Shown here: in pieces, positions 1-7,126 of the stretch
How the letters are laid out: each line of letters begins with the position of its first letter
How positions within the stretch are numbered: position 1 is the first letter of the stretch
Virus record (IMG/VR): IMGVR_UViG_3300036820_000019
Coordinates: 1 to 59,487 of that record
Reading direction: 5' to 3' (one strand)
DNA length: 59,487 nt
Origin: a virus
Translations under genes and position numbers: made by a program
The notes under the pieces: generated by a model
The model's input: the letters and a program-made list of their open reading frames with translations, nothing else
Databases searched by the model: none
Told to the model about the DNA's origin: nothing

Positions 1-127
1 AACGAGTGATGGTCTCGGCGTGGAACCCGAACATCTCGCCCGCCGCCTTGACGCCGATCCGGTTCGACTCGGCGACGACCTCCATTTTCGTGTCGAGCGA
101 AGGGTCCTCCCTGCGCGACTTGTCGCG
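1..127. repeat. Terminal direct repeat, left copy
   Basis: Bases 1-127 are identical to bases 59361-59487. An exact 127-base end repeat is the usual trace of a circular assembly graph cut at one k-mer, so the unique genome is 59,360 bases. A physical terminal repeat of this length is possible but less likely, because the repeat lies inside a protein-coding gene that reads through it. Confidence 0.95.
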
Positions 128-331
128 CGGCCGCGTCGACGCGAGCGCGGCCGCTGGGTCGGGGTGATCTTGGAACCGGAGCAGTCCCGGCTTCATGGTC
201 AACAGAAGACTGACCATCCGTTCGTACTCGGCCAGCGTCAAGCCGGGAGGCACCGTCATGGTCACGATGCGCCCCGGCGAGAGTGGAAGAGTCAGAGGTA
301 CGTCCTCGGGTGCCGCCTCAGCCTTTGGCAT
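1..331 (-). CDS. Origin-spanning helix-turn-helix protein, N-terminal part
   Basis: The ATG at 331 begins a frame (MPKAEAAPEDVP...) that is open to base 1. It continues without interruption at 59360 and stops at 59113, giving 192 residues once the contig is closed. The first 75 or so residues seen here have no recognised domain; the helix-turn-helix lies in the other part. The start overlaps the stop of the MazG-like gene by 14 bases, so the two are probably translated together. Regulator is the likely role; the target is unknown. Confidence 0.75.
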   Translation of the reverse strand, partial: MPKAEAAPEDVPLTLPLSPGRIVTMTVPPGLTLAEYERMVSLLLTMKPGLLRFQDHPDPAAALASTRPRDKSRREDPSLDTKMEVVAESNRIGVKAAGEMFGFHAETITR

Positions 332-644
332 TGAGCCGCCGTCGAGCGATCTCCTCGTGGTGCCACTCCTCGAACTGCGCCAGTTTCACGGCCCGACGCC
401 GGTTGATATGGGCGAACGACAACTCATTCTCGTTGCGCACGAACGCCAAGGCGGCGAAGACGTCACCCATCTCGTCGCATAGCCGCTCGACGAGGTCACC
501 GGCGCCGTCCGGGTGGTCACCGTCCGGGTAGGCCTGCAACTTGCCGCAGACCTGCAACAACTCGCCGCATTCCTCGACGAGCTTCGAGATCCCCGGCCAG
601 AGAGACGCGCCGATTGAGTAGGGCTCCTCGTTGCCCGGCATCAC
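318..644 (-). CDS. mazG-like: MazG-like nucleotide pyrophosphohydrolase
   Basis: This 108-residue protein matches the small all-alpha MazG/NTP-PPase pattern. It has an EExxE helix (E24, E25, E28 in KLVEECGELLQ) and a second metal-binding ExxD pair (E58 and D61 in LCDEMGDVFAALA). Such enzymes hydrolyse NTPs or dNTPs to monophosphates; in phages they may clean the nucleotide pool or lower host ppGpp. The ATG at 644 overlaps the upstream stop in an ATGA junction, which fixes the start. It is the last gene of the replication and nucleotide block. Confidence 0.75.
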   Translation of the reverse strand: MMPGNEEPYSIGASLWPGISKLVEECGELLQVCGKLQAYPDGDHPDGAGDLVERLCDEMGDVFAALAFVRNENELSFAHINRRRAVKLAQFEEWHHEEIARRRLNAKG

Positions 645-1060
645 CAGTTCCTTGAGCCGCGGGCCCTCGACTCTTCGACCCGTGCGAAGTTCGCCGCACC
701 GAGGATGCGCGAGAGACGTCGTTCGAGTTGCACGATCCGCTCGGTCTGGTCCTGGCGCTCCTCGCGTATGTAGTCCTCGGGTTGCTTGATCTGCGCCAGA
801 CCGGCGTACGTCGGCGCCTCGCGGATCTCATACCCGCCGACCTGCACGGCTTGTGCGTCGGCGAAGTCGAACGGCGGCATGGCACCGACGATGCTGTCGA
901 GCGTCTTGTTGTGATGCACTCGGAGGTCGTCGAGACGCGTCTCGGATCTCACGGCGCGAGCCTCGGCCTCGGTCAGTTTGTCCTCTAGCCACTGCACCCG
1001 GTCGCGAGCGACGCGTGCGTCCTCGATGGCGTCGTCCAGTTCTTTCTTCGTTATGGGCAT
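641..1060 (-). CDS. Coiled-coil protein of unknown function
   Basis: This 139-residue protein has a charged helical N-terminus (residues 1-50, rich in D/E/R/K with heptad-like spacing) and a second helical stretch near 95-125 (EERQDQTERIVQLERRLSRI). The ATG at 1060 has an AGGAGGAATGAAGC ribosome binding site. It lies between an HNH-like nuclease and a MazG-like enzyme, so a role in DNA or nucleotide metabolism is only a guess from position. Confidence 0.7.
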   Translation of the reverse strand: MPITKKELDDAIEDARVARDRVQWLEDKLTEAEARAVRSETRLDDLRVHHNKTLDSIVGAMPPFDFADAQAVQVGGYEIREAPTYAGLAQIKQPEDYIREERQDQTERIVQLERRLSRILGAANFARVEESRARGSRNW

Positions 1061-1063
1061 GCT

Positions 1064-1456
1064 TCATTCCTCCTGGGTTGTTGGGATTCTGAGACCGATG
1101 GCGACGGCGAAGTCGTTGAAATCGTCGACCCATTCGTTGTGTCCGACACAGAGCGAGACGATCCGCTGCGGGTCGTAGTAGTCCTCGGGGTAGTGCGACG
1201 TCTTGCGCAATTCGTGACCGGTCAGGCGGCCGTGGCAGTCGGGGATGGCGACGTTCCTCGGTTGCTTGGCGTTCGGCTGGGTCATCAGCCACCGGTCGAA
1301 GTACTTCCAAAACTGGCAGGTCTGACCGTCGCGGGCGAAGACGATCTCTAGCGCCGCGTGGCGTTCCGGGATTCGCGATTCACGAATCGGAGAACGAGAA
1401 CGCAGGCCTCGCCGGGCACGACGTACTCGGGGCGCCGGCTTCGGGTCAGTCGGCAC
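1064..1456 (-). CDS. HNH-like endonuclease
   Basis: This 130-residue basic protein has the layout of a small HNH nuclease: a CxxC-type position in DGQTC (C47), then DCHGRLTGHELRK (C74, H81) and RIVSLCVGHNEWVDD (C103, H106). The HNH fold binds one catalytic metal and cuts DNA. The first catalytic His-His pair is not textbook, so the fold is better supported than activity. Stand-alone HNH proteins of this size occur in many actinophage replication blocks, as free homing enzymes or recombination nucleases. Confidence 0.6.
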   Translation of the reverse strand: MPTDPKPAPRVRRARRGLRSRSPIRESRIPERHAALEIVFARDGQTCQFWKYFDRWLMTQPNAKQPRNVAIPDCHGRLTGHELRKTSHYPEDYYDPQRIVSLCVGHNEWVDDFNDFAVAIGLRIPTTQEE

Positions 1457-1649
1457 GGGTCCTCATTCGTCGGCCTTTCTTCACGCCCGAATTGCCGACG
1501 TGGTAGGTCCCGCAGTTGTTGCACTTGTAGGACCTGATCCGGTTCGACCCGCGGCGTTTCATGTTGAGGACGACGTGGTCGGCCTCCGGCTTCGTGCGGC
1601 AGACCTTCCCCGTGGCGTCGCAAATCCCGTCAGTCACAGTTCGCTTCAT
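1446..1649 (-). CDS. Small zinc-ribbon protein
   Basis: This protein has 67 residues and starts at the ATG at 1649, which has a strong AGGAGGAGCCCT site. Two cysteine pairs (CDATGKVC and CNNCGTYH) would bind one zinc. The C-terminus is very basic (KKGRRMRTRAD), which suits nucleic acid binding. The gene overlaps its neighbours by 20 and 11 bases, so it belongs to one operon with them. The partner is unknown. Confidence 0.65.
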   Translation of the reverse strand: MKRTVTDGICDATGKVCRTKPEADHVVLNMKRRGSNRIRSYKCNNCGTYHVGNSGVKKGRRMRTRAD

Positions 1650-1977
1650 AGGGCTCCTCCTCGTTGTGCGAGTCGTACCAGTCCGGCCAGAACACAATCG
1701 GCGAGCCGCCACAGAGCTCCATCGCCACCGACTCGGCCTCGCGGTCGGTGAAGTACCCCCGCGCGATGGCTCGGTTCCACCGTTGACGGCCGGCGATCCC
1801 CGGCCAGCCGACAATCTCGTGCGCTACCGGTTGCACGCCGTCCGACACCCGGCCGAGTTGCAAGGTCGACTCGCGGCCGAGGAACGGCCATCGTCTCGCC
1901 AGGTAGTCCCGCACCGGTTGAACCGGCCAGTGAGCATCGCGCTCGTCCAGCCGTGTGAACCGTGCATCTAGGTCCAT
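1630..1977 (-). CDS. Hypothetical protein
   Basis: This 115-residue protein is rich in tryptophan and aromatic residues, with no recognised family. The ATG at 1977 overlaps the preceding TGA (TGATG junction). The centre reads IVGWPGIAGRQRWNRAI and the end DWYDSHNEEEPYEANCD, which is acidic. Nothing visible supports a function. Confidence 0.6.
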   Translation of the reverse strand: MDLDARFTRLDERDAHWPVQPVRDYLARRWPFLGRESTLQLGRVSDGVQPVAHEIVGWPGIAGRQRWNRAIARGYFTDREAESVAMELCGGSPIVFWPDWYDSHNEEEPYEANCD

Positions 1978-2162
1978 CAGTCATTCTCCCAACCGTCCCA
2001 GCGGTGAGACTCCGCCAGGCGCTCGGTGACGACCTCCGGGTGCTGGGTTAGCATGTGCAACGCCTGGCCCTCGAAGTCGGCCTCCTCGAGTTCGACCGGG
2101 CATTCGGGACACTGGATCATGACGGGTGGTCCGACCATCGCGCGTATGTGTTGTTCACTCAC
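1977..2162 (-). CDS. Small C2H2-like zinc-binding protein
   Basis: The GTG at 2162 overlaps the upstream stop as GTGA, giving 61 residues. A CPECPVEL knuckle followed by ALHMLTQH gives a C-x2-C ... H-x5-H arrangement, like a single C2H2 zinc finger. A longer frame exists upstream but lacks a ribosome binding site, so the coupled GTG is preferred. The role is unknown. Confidence 0.6.
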   Translation of the reverse strand: MSEQHIRAMVGPPVMIQCPECPVELEEADFEGQALHMLTQHPEVVTERLAESHRWDGWEND

Positions 2163-2461
2163 TGCGCCTTCCCCCCGTTCTTCATCTTTTGCGCCCAGGA
2201 CCGGAACGGCACCGGTGAGTCGCCGGGCCCGTTCATGGACTTCTTGACGGCACCGGACGAACCTCGGCCCATGCCCGAGAACGCGAGCTGCACGTGGAAC
2301 TCTTTGCATTCGCACCCAGCGACCTGGCAGGCGCCAACGCCGAACGCCGTCACGGTTTTACCGTCGCGGTCGACCTTCCTCCCGTTCGCGTGCACGTTCT
2401 TTCGGTCTCCGCAGTCACAGCGTTTGTTCGCCTGCGGATCCGTCTTCGGTGGTTTTCTCAT
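2159..2461 (-). CDS. Cysteine-rich hypothetical protein
   Basis: This protein has 100 residues and starts with MRKPPKTDPQANKRC at an ATGA overlap. Cysteines lie in CDCGDRKNVH and CQVAGCECKEFH, suggesting a zinc site in the first half. The second half is glycine- and serine-rich and probably disordered. It has no family match and sits in the small-gene part of the replication block. Confidence 0.55.
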   Translation of the reverse strand: MRKPPKTDPQANKRCDCGDRKNVHANGRKVDRDGKTVTAFGVGACQVAGCECKEFHVQLAFSGMGRGSSGAVKKSMNGPGDSPVPFRSWAQKMKNGGKAQ

Positions 2462-2625
2462 GCCATGCCGCCTTTCCTCCTGGGTCGGGATCTTGCTAGG
2501 TACTCGGGACAGCCGCACTTGACGCACGGAGGCGCCGAGACGTTGAGGTCGTGACCCGGCTTGAGTGGGTGCTCGTCGGGCCCGTGGCCGCAACCGGATC
2601 TAACGCACACGGGGTCATAGGGCAC
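2458..2625 (-). CDS. Small zinc-binding protein
   Basis: This protein has 55 residues and starts at the GTG at 2625, which overlaps the stop of the winged-helix gene. CVRSGCGHGPDEH and PPCVKCGCPEY give a plausible four-ligand zinc site. The tail RSRPRRKGG is basic. It is probably a small nucleic-acid or protein-binding zinc module; the function is unknown. Confidence 0.55.
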   Translation of the reverse strand: MPYDPVCVRSGCGHGPDEHPLKPGHDLNVSAPPCVKCGCPEYLARSRPRRKGGMA

Positions 2626-3112
2626 GGCCCATAGCTTTCCGCGCCTCGGCGATCCCTGCCGGGAAAGTCTCCGGGTCCCAGGCGGGCGGCGACCCTTCGG
2701 GGTCGTCGACGACCGCCGTCGTGCGTTCTTCACCGTTAACTACCGTTAGGCGCGCATCTGATGCGCGGGTTGAGCGCGCATCCATGCGCGGGTTGGCGCG
2801 CACCGGTGCGCGGGTTGTGAATAACTTCCCCTGCCCGAATGCGCGGGTTGCGACGTCGTAAATGGTCGGGTGTCGACCTCGGCTTGAGTGTTGGATCAAG
2901 ACGCCCTCGGCGACCAGAGCCTTGAGCAACCGGCGAACGTGACCGACGTGGTACCCAGTCTGCTCGGCCATGGTCTCGACCGACCGTCGGGAACCTCGGC
3001 CCTCGACGTCGCAACCATTCGCCACGGCGAGGAGGATGACCTTGCGCCCACGACGGGCCGGAGTATCAGCTCGGTAGTTGTCTTGCACAAGGCCGACGAC
3101 GACACCGCTCAA
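2615..3112 (-). CDS. Winged-helix DNA-binding protein, possible replication initiator
   Basis: This protein has 165 residues. Residues 10-85 look like a winged helix (SVETMAEQTGYHVGHVRRLL as the helix-turn-helix, then EGVLIQHS...TIYDV as the wing), similar to helix-turn-helix replication proteins in phages. The C-terminal half is low in structure. The best start is a TTG at 3112 that overlaps the stop of a tiny upstream frame as TTGA. It sits beside SSB and ERF genes, which suggests a role in replication initiation or control. Confidence 0.6.
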   Translation of the reverse strand: MSGVVVGLVQDNYRADTPARRGRKVILLAVANGCDVEGRGSRRSVETMAEQTGYHVGHVRRLLKALVAEGVLIQHSSRGRHPTIYDVATRAFGQGKLFTTRAPVRANPRMDARSTRASDARLTVVNGEERTTAVVDDPEGSPPAWDPETFPAGIAEARKAMGRAL

Positions 3113-3156
3113 GACGTCGGAGTTTGATGCAGAGAGGCGACGGGTAAAGTTCCCAT
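3109..3156 (-). CDS. Short leader peptide, 15 residues
   Basis: The ATG at 3156 follows a strong GGAGG site by eight bases and encodes MGTLPVASLHQTPTS. Its TGA overlaps the TTG start of the winged-helix gene. The TTG has no ribosome binding site of its own, so the winged-helix gene may depend on translation of this peptide. The arrangement is seen directly; its use is inferred. Confidence 0.45.
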   Translation of the reverse strand: MGTLPVASLHQTPTS

Positions 3157-3252
3157 GTCGGACTGACCTCCGATGCGAGTCTTGAGAACCGTCGGCCTCC
3201 GAGAAGCGGTCGGCGGTTCTTCGCGTGTGGCGAGGACCCTACCGCGGCCCGG

Positions 3253-3528
3253 TCAACTTGTCGAAGGGTTCTCCTCGACCGGCGGTCCGCCCTCACCGAT
3301 CAGTTTCGCCAGCACGTGCGCCGACACGACGGCCATCGGTGAGACAGCCATTCGGCCGTCGGGTTGCGGTCGCGGCACGCCGAGAACTATGACCTCCTCG
3401 CCGTGCAGTTGGCACTTGTACGCGACCATGACGTCGAGTTCGATAGCCGTCCGCATGATGATCATCGACGCCTCGGCTTCGGCCTCCTGCGCCGGAGTGA
3501 AGTGCCAAGGGTCGTCATAGACGCTCAC
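3253..3528 (-). CDS. Hypothetical protein
   Basis: This protein has 91 residues. The GTG at 3528 overlaps the preceding stop as GTGA. A mixed alpha/beta core (MIIMRTAIELDVMVAYKC, then VIVLGVPR) is followed by a helix (MAVVSAHVLAKLIGE) and a disordered tail. No family was recognised. Its position directly behind SSB suggests it belongs to the recombination block. Confidence 0.6.
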   Translation of the reverse strand: MSVYDDPWHFTPAQEAEAEASMIIMRTAIELDVMVAYKCQLHGEEVIVLGVPRPQPDGRMAVSPMAVVSAHVLAKLIGEGGPPVEENPSTS

Positions 3529-3632
3529 GAGTGATGCCGCCGGTGGCGCCTGGCGCCCCTGGTGAACCCGGCATCGAACCCGAACCGCACCGACTCGACG
3601 GCGCCTCGCCACCACGACCGGAGGCGACGCAC
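3525..3632 (-). CDS. Small basic peptide gene, 35 residues
   Basis: The GTG at 3632 overlaps the SSB stop (TAGTG) and the frame ends in a GTGA overlap with the next gene, so it fills the space between them exactly. The product is arginine-rich (RRLRSWWRGA; ARRHRRHH). It may be a real basic peptide or simply a frame that couples translation of its neighbours. Confidence 0.4.
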   Translation of the reverse strand: MRRLRSWWRGAVESVRFGFDAGFTRGARRHRRHHS

Positions 3633-4132
3633 TAGAACGGCTCCTCGTCGTCGGCGTAGACGGGCTCGCCACCGGCATACTGACGGTTAGCGTCTCGTTG
3701 GGCGTCCGGGTTCGGTGCTCCGCCTGAGCGGGCACGTGGGCGGCGCTCCGTGGCGTTCGTGGCCGTCGACCCTCTCTCGTTTCGGAGGATGCTCGCCGTC
3801 GACCACCGAAGCGACGGTGCGGCCTCGTCGGCTTGCATCTCCATCACCGAATGGTTCTGGCCGTCGCGGTCCTCCCAGGACCGCTGCTCGAGTTCGCCGG
3901 TAGCTATGACGCGGTCGCCCTTGTGCAGGGAGTCGCCGCAGTTCTCGGCGAGGGTACGCCAGGTGATGACTTTGACGAACGACGTCTTCTCGTCCCACTC
4001 ATTCGTCTGTTTGTTGAGGGTCCTCTTCGAGACCGCGAGCGTGAACGAGCACGAGGCGATGCCGGACTTCGTGAAACGAGTCTCCGGGTCGGCGGTCAGG
4101 TTGCCGACGAGGGTCAGGGAATTACTCGGCAT
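3632..4132 (-). CDS. ssb: Single-stranded DNA-binding protein
   Basis: This protein has 166 residues. The N-terminal OB fold begins SLTLVGNLTADPETRF and continues through SFVKVITWRTLAENC and KGDRVIATGELEQRSWEDRDG, all typical SSB strands. A flexible linker leads to the acidic tip DDEEPF, matching the DDDIPF-like tail through which SSBs recruit partners. It coats ssDNA during replication and recombination. The ATG at 4132 lies inside the end of the ERF gene (11-base overlap), so SSB and annealing protein are made together. Confidence 0.92.
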   Translation of the reverse strand: MPSNSLTLVGNLTADPETRFTKSGIASCSFTLAVSKRTLNKQTNEWDEKTSFVKVITWRTLAENCGDSLHKGDRVIATGELEQRSWEDRDGQNHSVMEMQADEAAPSLRWSTASILRNERGSTATNATERRPRARSGGAPNPDAQRDANRQYAGGEPVYADDEEPF

Positions 4133-5513
4133 CGGTGCCTCCTGTGTTCCCAGCTATTGCCGTGGGTGGCGTCGTCATCTGTAGCGCGGCCTGCCGTGCG
4201 AGACGGTCCTTGCGTTGCGGAGCAGTGCCGTCGATGGGCAGTCCGAACCGTTCGAGCGCCCCAGTCAGATCGGCCGCCTTTGCTGGTGCGATCTCTCGCT
4301 CAAGGGTGTCGCGTTGGTCCTCAGTGATCCCCAGTTCGTACAGGTCCTCCCACGACGGCCATTCGGCAGTCGCGCCTTCGGGTGGTTTCGGCGTGTCAGG
4401 TCTCGGAGCCGCGTGAGCAGCCGCTAACCGGTTCGCCTTTATGCGGAGCGACTCGGCGTCGACGGCGTCATCGGCGACAGCCTGCGCGGCCTTGACCTCG
4501 GGCGAATCCTCGTGAGGTTCCGGCGTCCGGTTCGCGAGCCGTGCCGGAGCGGGCGGTGGTGCCTGCGCGACGCCCGCCGACTTGGCGATGTCGTCAGCAT
4601 CGAGGATGGCGTCGACGTCCGGCTCGGCAGTATGCCCGTCGGTCGGCTCCTCGTCTTCGTGCGGTGCTTGTTCGTGACGGACGGCGGCCTCTGGGCCGTC
4701 GGGTGCTCCGGCGGCCTCCTGCGCGGCCAGGGCCCGGAGCCGGTCGAACAATTCGTCGGCGACGGTGGCAGGCATGGGCCACTTGCGATTGACGTCCTTC
4801 GACGCCAGCCACGCCCGGACCTCCTCGGCCTGTTCGAGCGAGAGCATCGCCCAAGCAGTCGAGACCTGAGTGTGGATCGTCTCGTAGTCCTCGACCGACT
4901 GATAGCCGAAGTACTCCCACGCCTCGGGAGGTTGCACGTCGGAGGCGGGCGAGCCGGAGTCCGAGTCGTCGTTCTTGTCGCCGATCATCAGGGTTTGCAG
5001 GAGCGCATATTTGTAGGCCTGAGTCATGCACTTGTTCGGGCCCTTGTCGGTCTGGTCGCGCGCTATGGCGATGAACCCTTTCTTGCCACCGACGGTGAGC
5101 TTCGTGCCGGAGGGCCCGTGCACAAAGCGGTACTTGATCCGCATCGTCGTCTCGGTCCACGGCTTGCCCGCGACCGTTATCGGAACGATGACCGCGCCGC
5201 CCTTGATGATCGGGTAGCAGACAACACCGAGGCGACCGAGCACGGCTTGCGCCTCGGCCGTGATTGCCTCGATGCCACGGTAGGCATATCCGCCCATCTC
5301 CGGCGCTGCCTTCGAGCCCTTGCCGATGGCAGGCAGCTCGACCATGGCGTGAGCCAGCGCCTCGTAGATGTTCTCCGGGTCTCGGGTGAGCCAGGCCCCG
5401 AGGGTCGAGGTCTCGATGATGCGGTCTAGGGCCTGGTCGAGTTCCTCGGCGGTGTAGGTCCGGCCGCCGTGTTCGTGGATGACGACGGCGGGTGCGTCGG
5501 TGTCGGTGGTCAT
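4122..5513 (-). CDS. erf: ERF-family single-strand annealing protein
   Basis: This protein has 463 residues. Residues 70-185 carry the ERF signature: YAYRGIEAITAEAQAVLGRL, then YRFVHGPSGT, and the helix MTQAYKYALLQTLMIGD followed by acidic DKNDDSDS. ERF proteins anneal ssDNA and promote phage recombination or genome circularisation. The C-terminal half (about 240-463) is long, Ala/Pro/Glu-rich and probably disordered until a final helical section near 390-440. The CCCAGGAG site and ATG at 5513 fix the start; the ATG overlaps the Gam-like stop. Confidence 0.82.
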   Translation of the reverse strand: MTTDTDAPAVVIHEHGGRTYTAEELDQALDRIIETSTLGAWLTRDPENIYEALAHAMVELPAIGKGSKAAPEMGGYAYRGIEAITAEAQAVLGRLGVVCYPIIKGGAVIVPITVAGKPWTETTMRIKYRFVHGPSGTKLTVGGKKGFIAIARDQTDKGPNKCMTQAYKYALLQTLMIGDKNDDSDSGSPASDVQPPEAWEYFGYQSVEDYETIHTQVSTAWAMLSLEQAEEVRAWLASKDVNRKWPMPATVADELFDRLRALAAQEAAGAPDGPEAAVRHEQAPHEDEEPTDGHTAEPDVDAILDADDIAKSAGVAQAPPPAPARLANRTPEPHEDSPEVKAAQAVADDAVDAESLRIKANRLAAAHAAPRPDTPKPPEGATAEWPSWEDLYELGITEDQRDTLEREIAPAKAADLTGALERFGLPIDGTAPQRKDRLARQAALQMTTPPTAIAGNTGGTDAE

Positions 5514-6154
5514 TTGGTCTCCTGGGTAGGGGTGATTTTGAACGTGTCGCGTGCGACGCGGACGACCATAACGCCCGGCACGACTGAGCCCTCCTCGTCT
5601 CCGGCGTGCTTGTAGATGACCGAGGAGACGAGGAGGTCGCCCGACGGCGTCGGCACTCCCTCGGTGACCGGCAGGGTGCCAAGGTCGGACTTGCGAGGCA
5701 CGTACTTGATCTCGTGAAACGGGATCGGGTCCTCATCGGTCCCGACCGATATCGCCCACTCGAGGAGAGCCGCTTCGTCGGTGACCTCGACACGGGTCGA
5801 GGGTTTCGTGAGCGCCAGGCGAGCATCGGGCGTGTCGACGTATTTGCGAGTAGTCCGGTTGCCGACACGAGCCCGCGTCCAGTGGTCGAGGGCTTGCTGT
5901 AACCACGCCTGGCGCATCATGAGCCGACGGCTCCGGCGTTCGACCCACGCGTCGATCTCAGCCTTGCGAGCCTCGGCGACTTTCTCGATGGTGTCTATGT
6001 CCCGCCACGTCAATTTGTAGGCGAGCGAGAAGCGGTGCGCCGTCTCCTCGTCGGGCACGACCGAGTCGGTCGGCGTGTTGACGTAGTAAGTCTCCTCGTC
6101 GGGTACGCCCGCGAGTTCGTTGTCGAGTTCGCGCTCGACGTCGTCAAGTGACAT
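5510..6154 (-). CDS. Gam/Gp157-like nuclease-inhibitor or recombination accessory protein
   Basis: This protein has 214 residues. Residues 45-95 form a long charged helix (IDTIEKVAEARKAEIDAWVE), followed by RTTRKYVDTPDARLALTKP and VEVTDEAALLEWA. This order (coiled coil, basic strand, KP turn, acidic helix ending in WA) is typical of host-nuclease inhibitor Gam and Gp157-like proteins, which sit beside annealing proteins and protect DNA ends. ATG 6154 follows AGGAGG. Longer frames upstream run through the box at 6191 and are not used. The family call is moderate. Confidence 0.55.
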   Translation of the reverse strand: MSLDDVERELDNELAGVPDEETYYVNTPTDSVVPDEETAHRFSLAYKLTWRDIDTIEKVAEARKAEIDAWVERRSRRLMMRQAWLQQALDHWTRARVGNRTTRKYVDTPDARLALTKPSTRVEVTDEAALLEWAISVGTDEDPIPFHEIKYVPRKSDLGTLPVTEGVPTPSGDLLVSSVIYKHAGDEEGSVVPGVMVVRVARDTFKITPTQETK

Positions 6155-6190
6155 GCTGCTCCTCCTGGGTTGGGGGTCGACCTTCGTCAG

Positions 6191-6208
6191 GTCAAGAATA
6201 TCTTTCGG
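6191..6208 (-). promoter_or_regulatory. Degenerate copy of the early promoter box
   Basis: The minus strand reads GAAAGATATTCTTGACC, which matches the box before seven other genes (GAAAGAT-NN-TCTTGAC) except in the two variable bases. No -10 hexamer lies 16-18 bases downstream and there is no loop-AAGGC hairpin. Only the GGAGG site for the Gam-like gene follows. It may be a decayed promoter or a regulator site without promoter function. Confidence 0.5.
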
Positions 6209-6213
6209 GTGTA

Positions 6214-6393
6214 TTACTTCGCGACGAGGTCCCGGCCCTTCGTCAGGGCCCACTTGTCGATCGTTATCTCCTTCCACGCGGGGCGGCCGCCGATGGTGGC
6301 GTCGGGCTCCGGGAGGAGTCCTCGGTGGCGCCAGCCATCGACGGTCGATCTCGTCTTATCGAGTCGTACGGCAATTTCCTTGAGTCCGAGCAT
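6214..6393 (-). CDS. AlpA/MerR-like helix-turn-helix regulator
   Basis: This protein has 59 residues and starts at the ATG at 6393 after GGGAGCTAG. Residues 3-28 (LKEIAVRLDKTRSTVDGWRH) are a clear MerR/excisionase helix-turn-helix, with a wing GLLPEPDATIGGRPAWK and a final helix. Small proteins of this kind act as excisionases or transcription activators. No integrase was found in the genome, so a regulatory role is more likely. It sits just before the degenerate box at 6191. Confidence 0.7.
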   Translation of the reverse strand: MLGLKEIAVRLDKTRSTVDGWRHRGLLPEPDATIGGRPAWKEITIDKWALTKGRDLVAK

Positions 6394-6407
6394 CTAGCTC
6401 CCTTTCG

Positions 6408-6614
6408 TCAGAACCATCGAGCCGCCGCACGGTAGCCGTACTCGTCCTCCCACGCCCGGAGCGTGTCCTCCGTGAGGTCTGCTCCGCAGTCGGCGCAGAA
6501 CACGCCACCCGACTGCCCGACGTCGGGCTCGGCGGCGAAGGATTCGGTGTGCAGGTGCGGGCAGTTGGCGTTGGCCTCGCGGGCCTCGGAGCGCCGCTCC
6601 TCGACGATGCTCAC
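6408..6614 (-). CDS. Small zinc-ribbon protein
   Basis: This protein has 68 residues, with a GTG at 6614 overlapping the upstream stop as GTGA. CPHLHTES and FCADCGADL provide a likely zinc site, and an acidic helix (LTEDTLRAWEDEYGY) follows. No function was recognised. It is the second gene of the transcript that starts at the promoter near 6940. Confidence 0.6.
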   Translation of the reverse strand: MSIVEERRSEAREANANCPHLHTESFAAEPDVGQSGGVFCADCGADLTEDTLRAWEDEYGYRAAARWF

Positions 6615-6868
6615 AGCGAGTGCGCTCGGAGGAAGGTCTCACGACCGTGCCAGCCCGCGTAGCAGGTCTGGATGGACACGAGCATCGCCATGATGGGCGA
6701 GGGCGAGTAGGTGAGTCCGGCGTTGAACACCGGGTCAGCACCCGCCGAGAAGCGAGCTTTCCAGTCGGCGTAGTCGCCCGACTCGAGGAAAGCCTTCGGG
6801 CCGACGAGTGCGTCGGTCGCCGTGTCGAAGGTGAACTCTCCGACGACGACTTCGGTGGTGGTGGACAT
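6611..6868 (-). CDS. Hypothetical protein, first gene behind an early promoter
   Basis: This protein has 85 residues. The ATG at 6868 has the strong CCCAGGAGG site of the shared leader. The sequence begins MSTTTEVVVGEFTFDTA, and the C-terminal half (SPSPIMAMLVSIQTCYAGWH) looks helical. No family was recognised. The promoter and hairpin leader in front suggest it is strongly or early expressed. Confidence 0.65.
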   Translation of the reverse strand: MSTTTEVVVGEFTFDTATDALVGPKAFLESGDYADWKARFSAGADPVFNAGLTYSPSPIMAMLVSIQTCYAGWHGRETFLRAHSL

Positions 6869-6956
6869 TGCGACCTCCTGGGGGAAGTTTGACGGCGCCC
6901 TGCCGACATCACTCACGGTAATGCCGCGCCGTCGGGAAGTCAAGAGAATCTTTCAG
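6869..6956 (-). promoter_or_regulatory. Early promoter with 5' hairpin leader (copy A)
   Basis: The box CTGAAAGATTCTCTTGAC spans 6939-6956. The -35 TTGACT is at 6938-6943, the spacer is 17 bases and the -10 TACCGT is at 6915-6920. The predicted start near 6908 is followed at once by a hairpin (6891-6907, loop AGGGC, one mismatched pair) and then by CCCCCAGGAGG. The upstream gene's TGA stop lies inside the box. Confidence 0.7.
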
Positions 6957-7126
6957 AGTGCGACGTGGATGAGGTCCTTCGAGGCGGCCCAGTCAATCGT
7001 GAACTCGTGGCCGCAGGGCATGACGTTGAGGGTTCGAGCCTTGACACTCGCGATCCTCAACCATTGGATCTCCGCCGCGCACGTCGGGCAGCGGTCGGAG
7101 TGCGGCAGGACACGCCAAGCCGTCAT
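6953..7126 (-). CDS. Small zinc-binding protein
   Basis: This protein has 57 residues. The ATG at 7126 overlaps the helicase stop as ATGA, which is preferred to an ATG seven codons upstream. CPTCAAEI and MPCGHEFT give a plausible zinc site. It is translated with the helicase, so it might be a helicase partner. Its TGA forms part of the next promoter box. Confidence 0.6.
   Translation of the reverse strand: MTAWRVLPHSDRCPTCAAEIQWLRIASVKARTLNVMPCGHEFTIDWAASKDLIHVAL

Noticed and set aside
1-127. A biological direct terminal repeat
   Set aside because: The length is a common assembly k-mer and the repeat lies within one continuous gene. Read coverage would be needed to argue for a physical repeat.
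6214-6393. The AlpA-like protein as an excisionase of a temperate phage
   Set aside because: No integrase, attachment site or immunity repressor was recognised. A regulator role is simpler.
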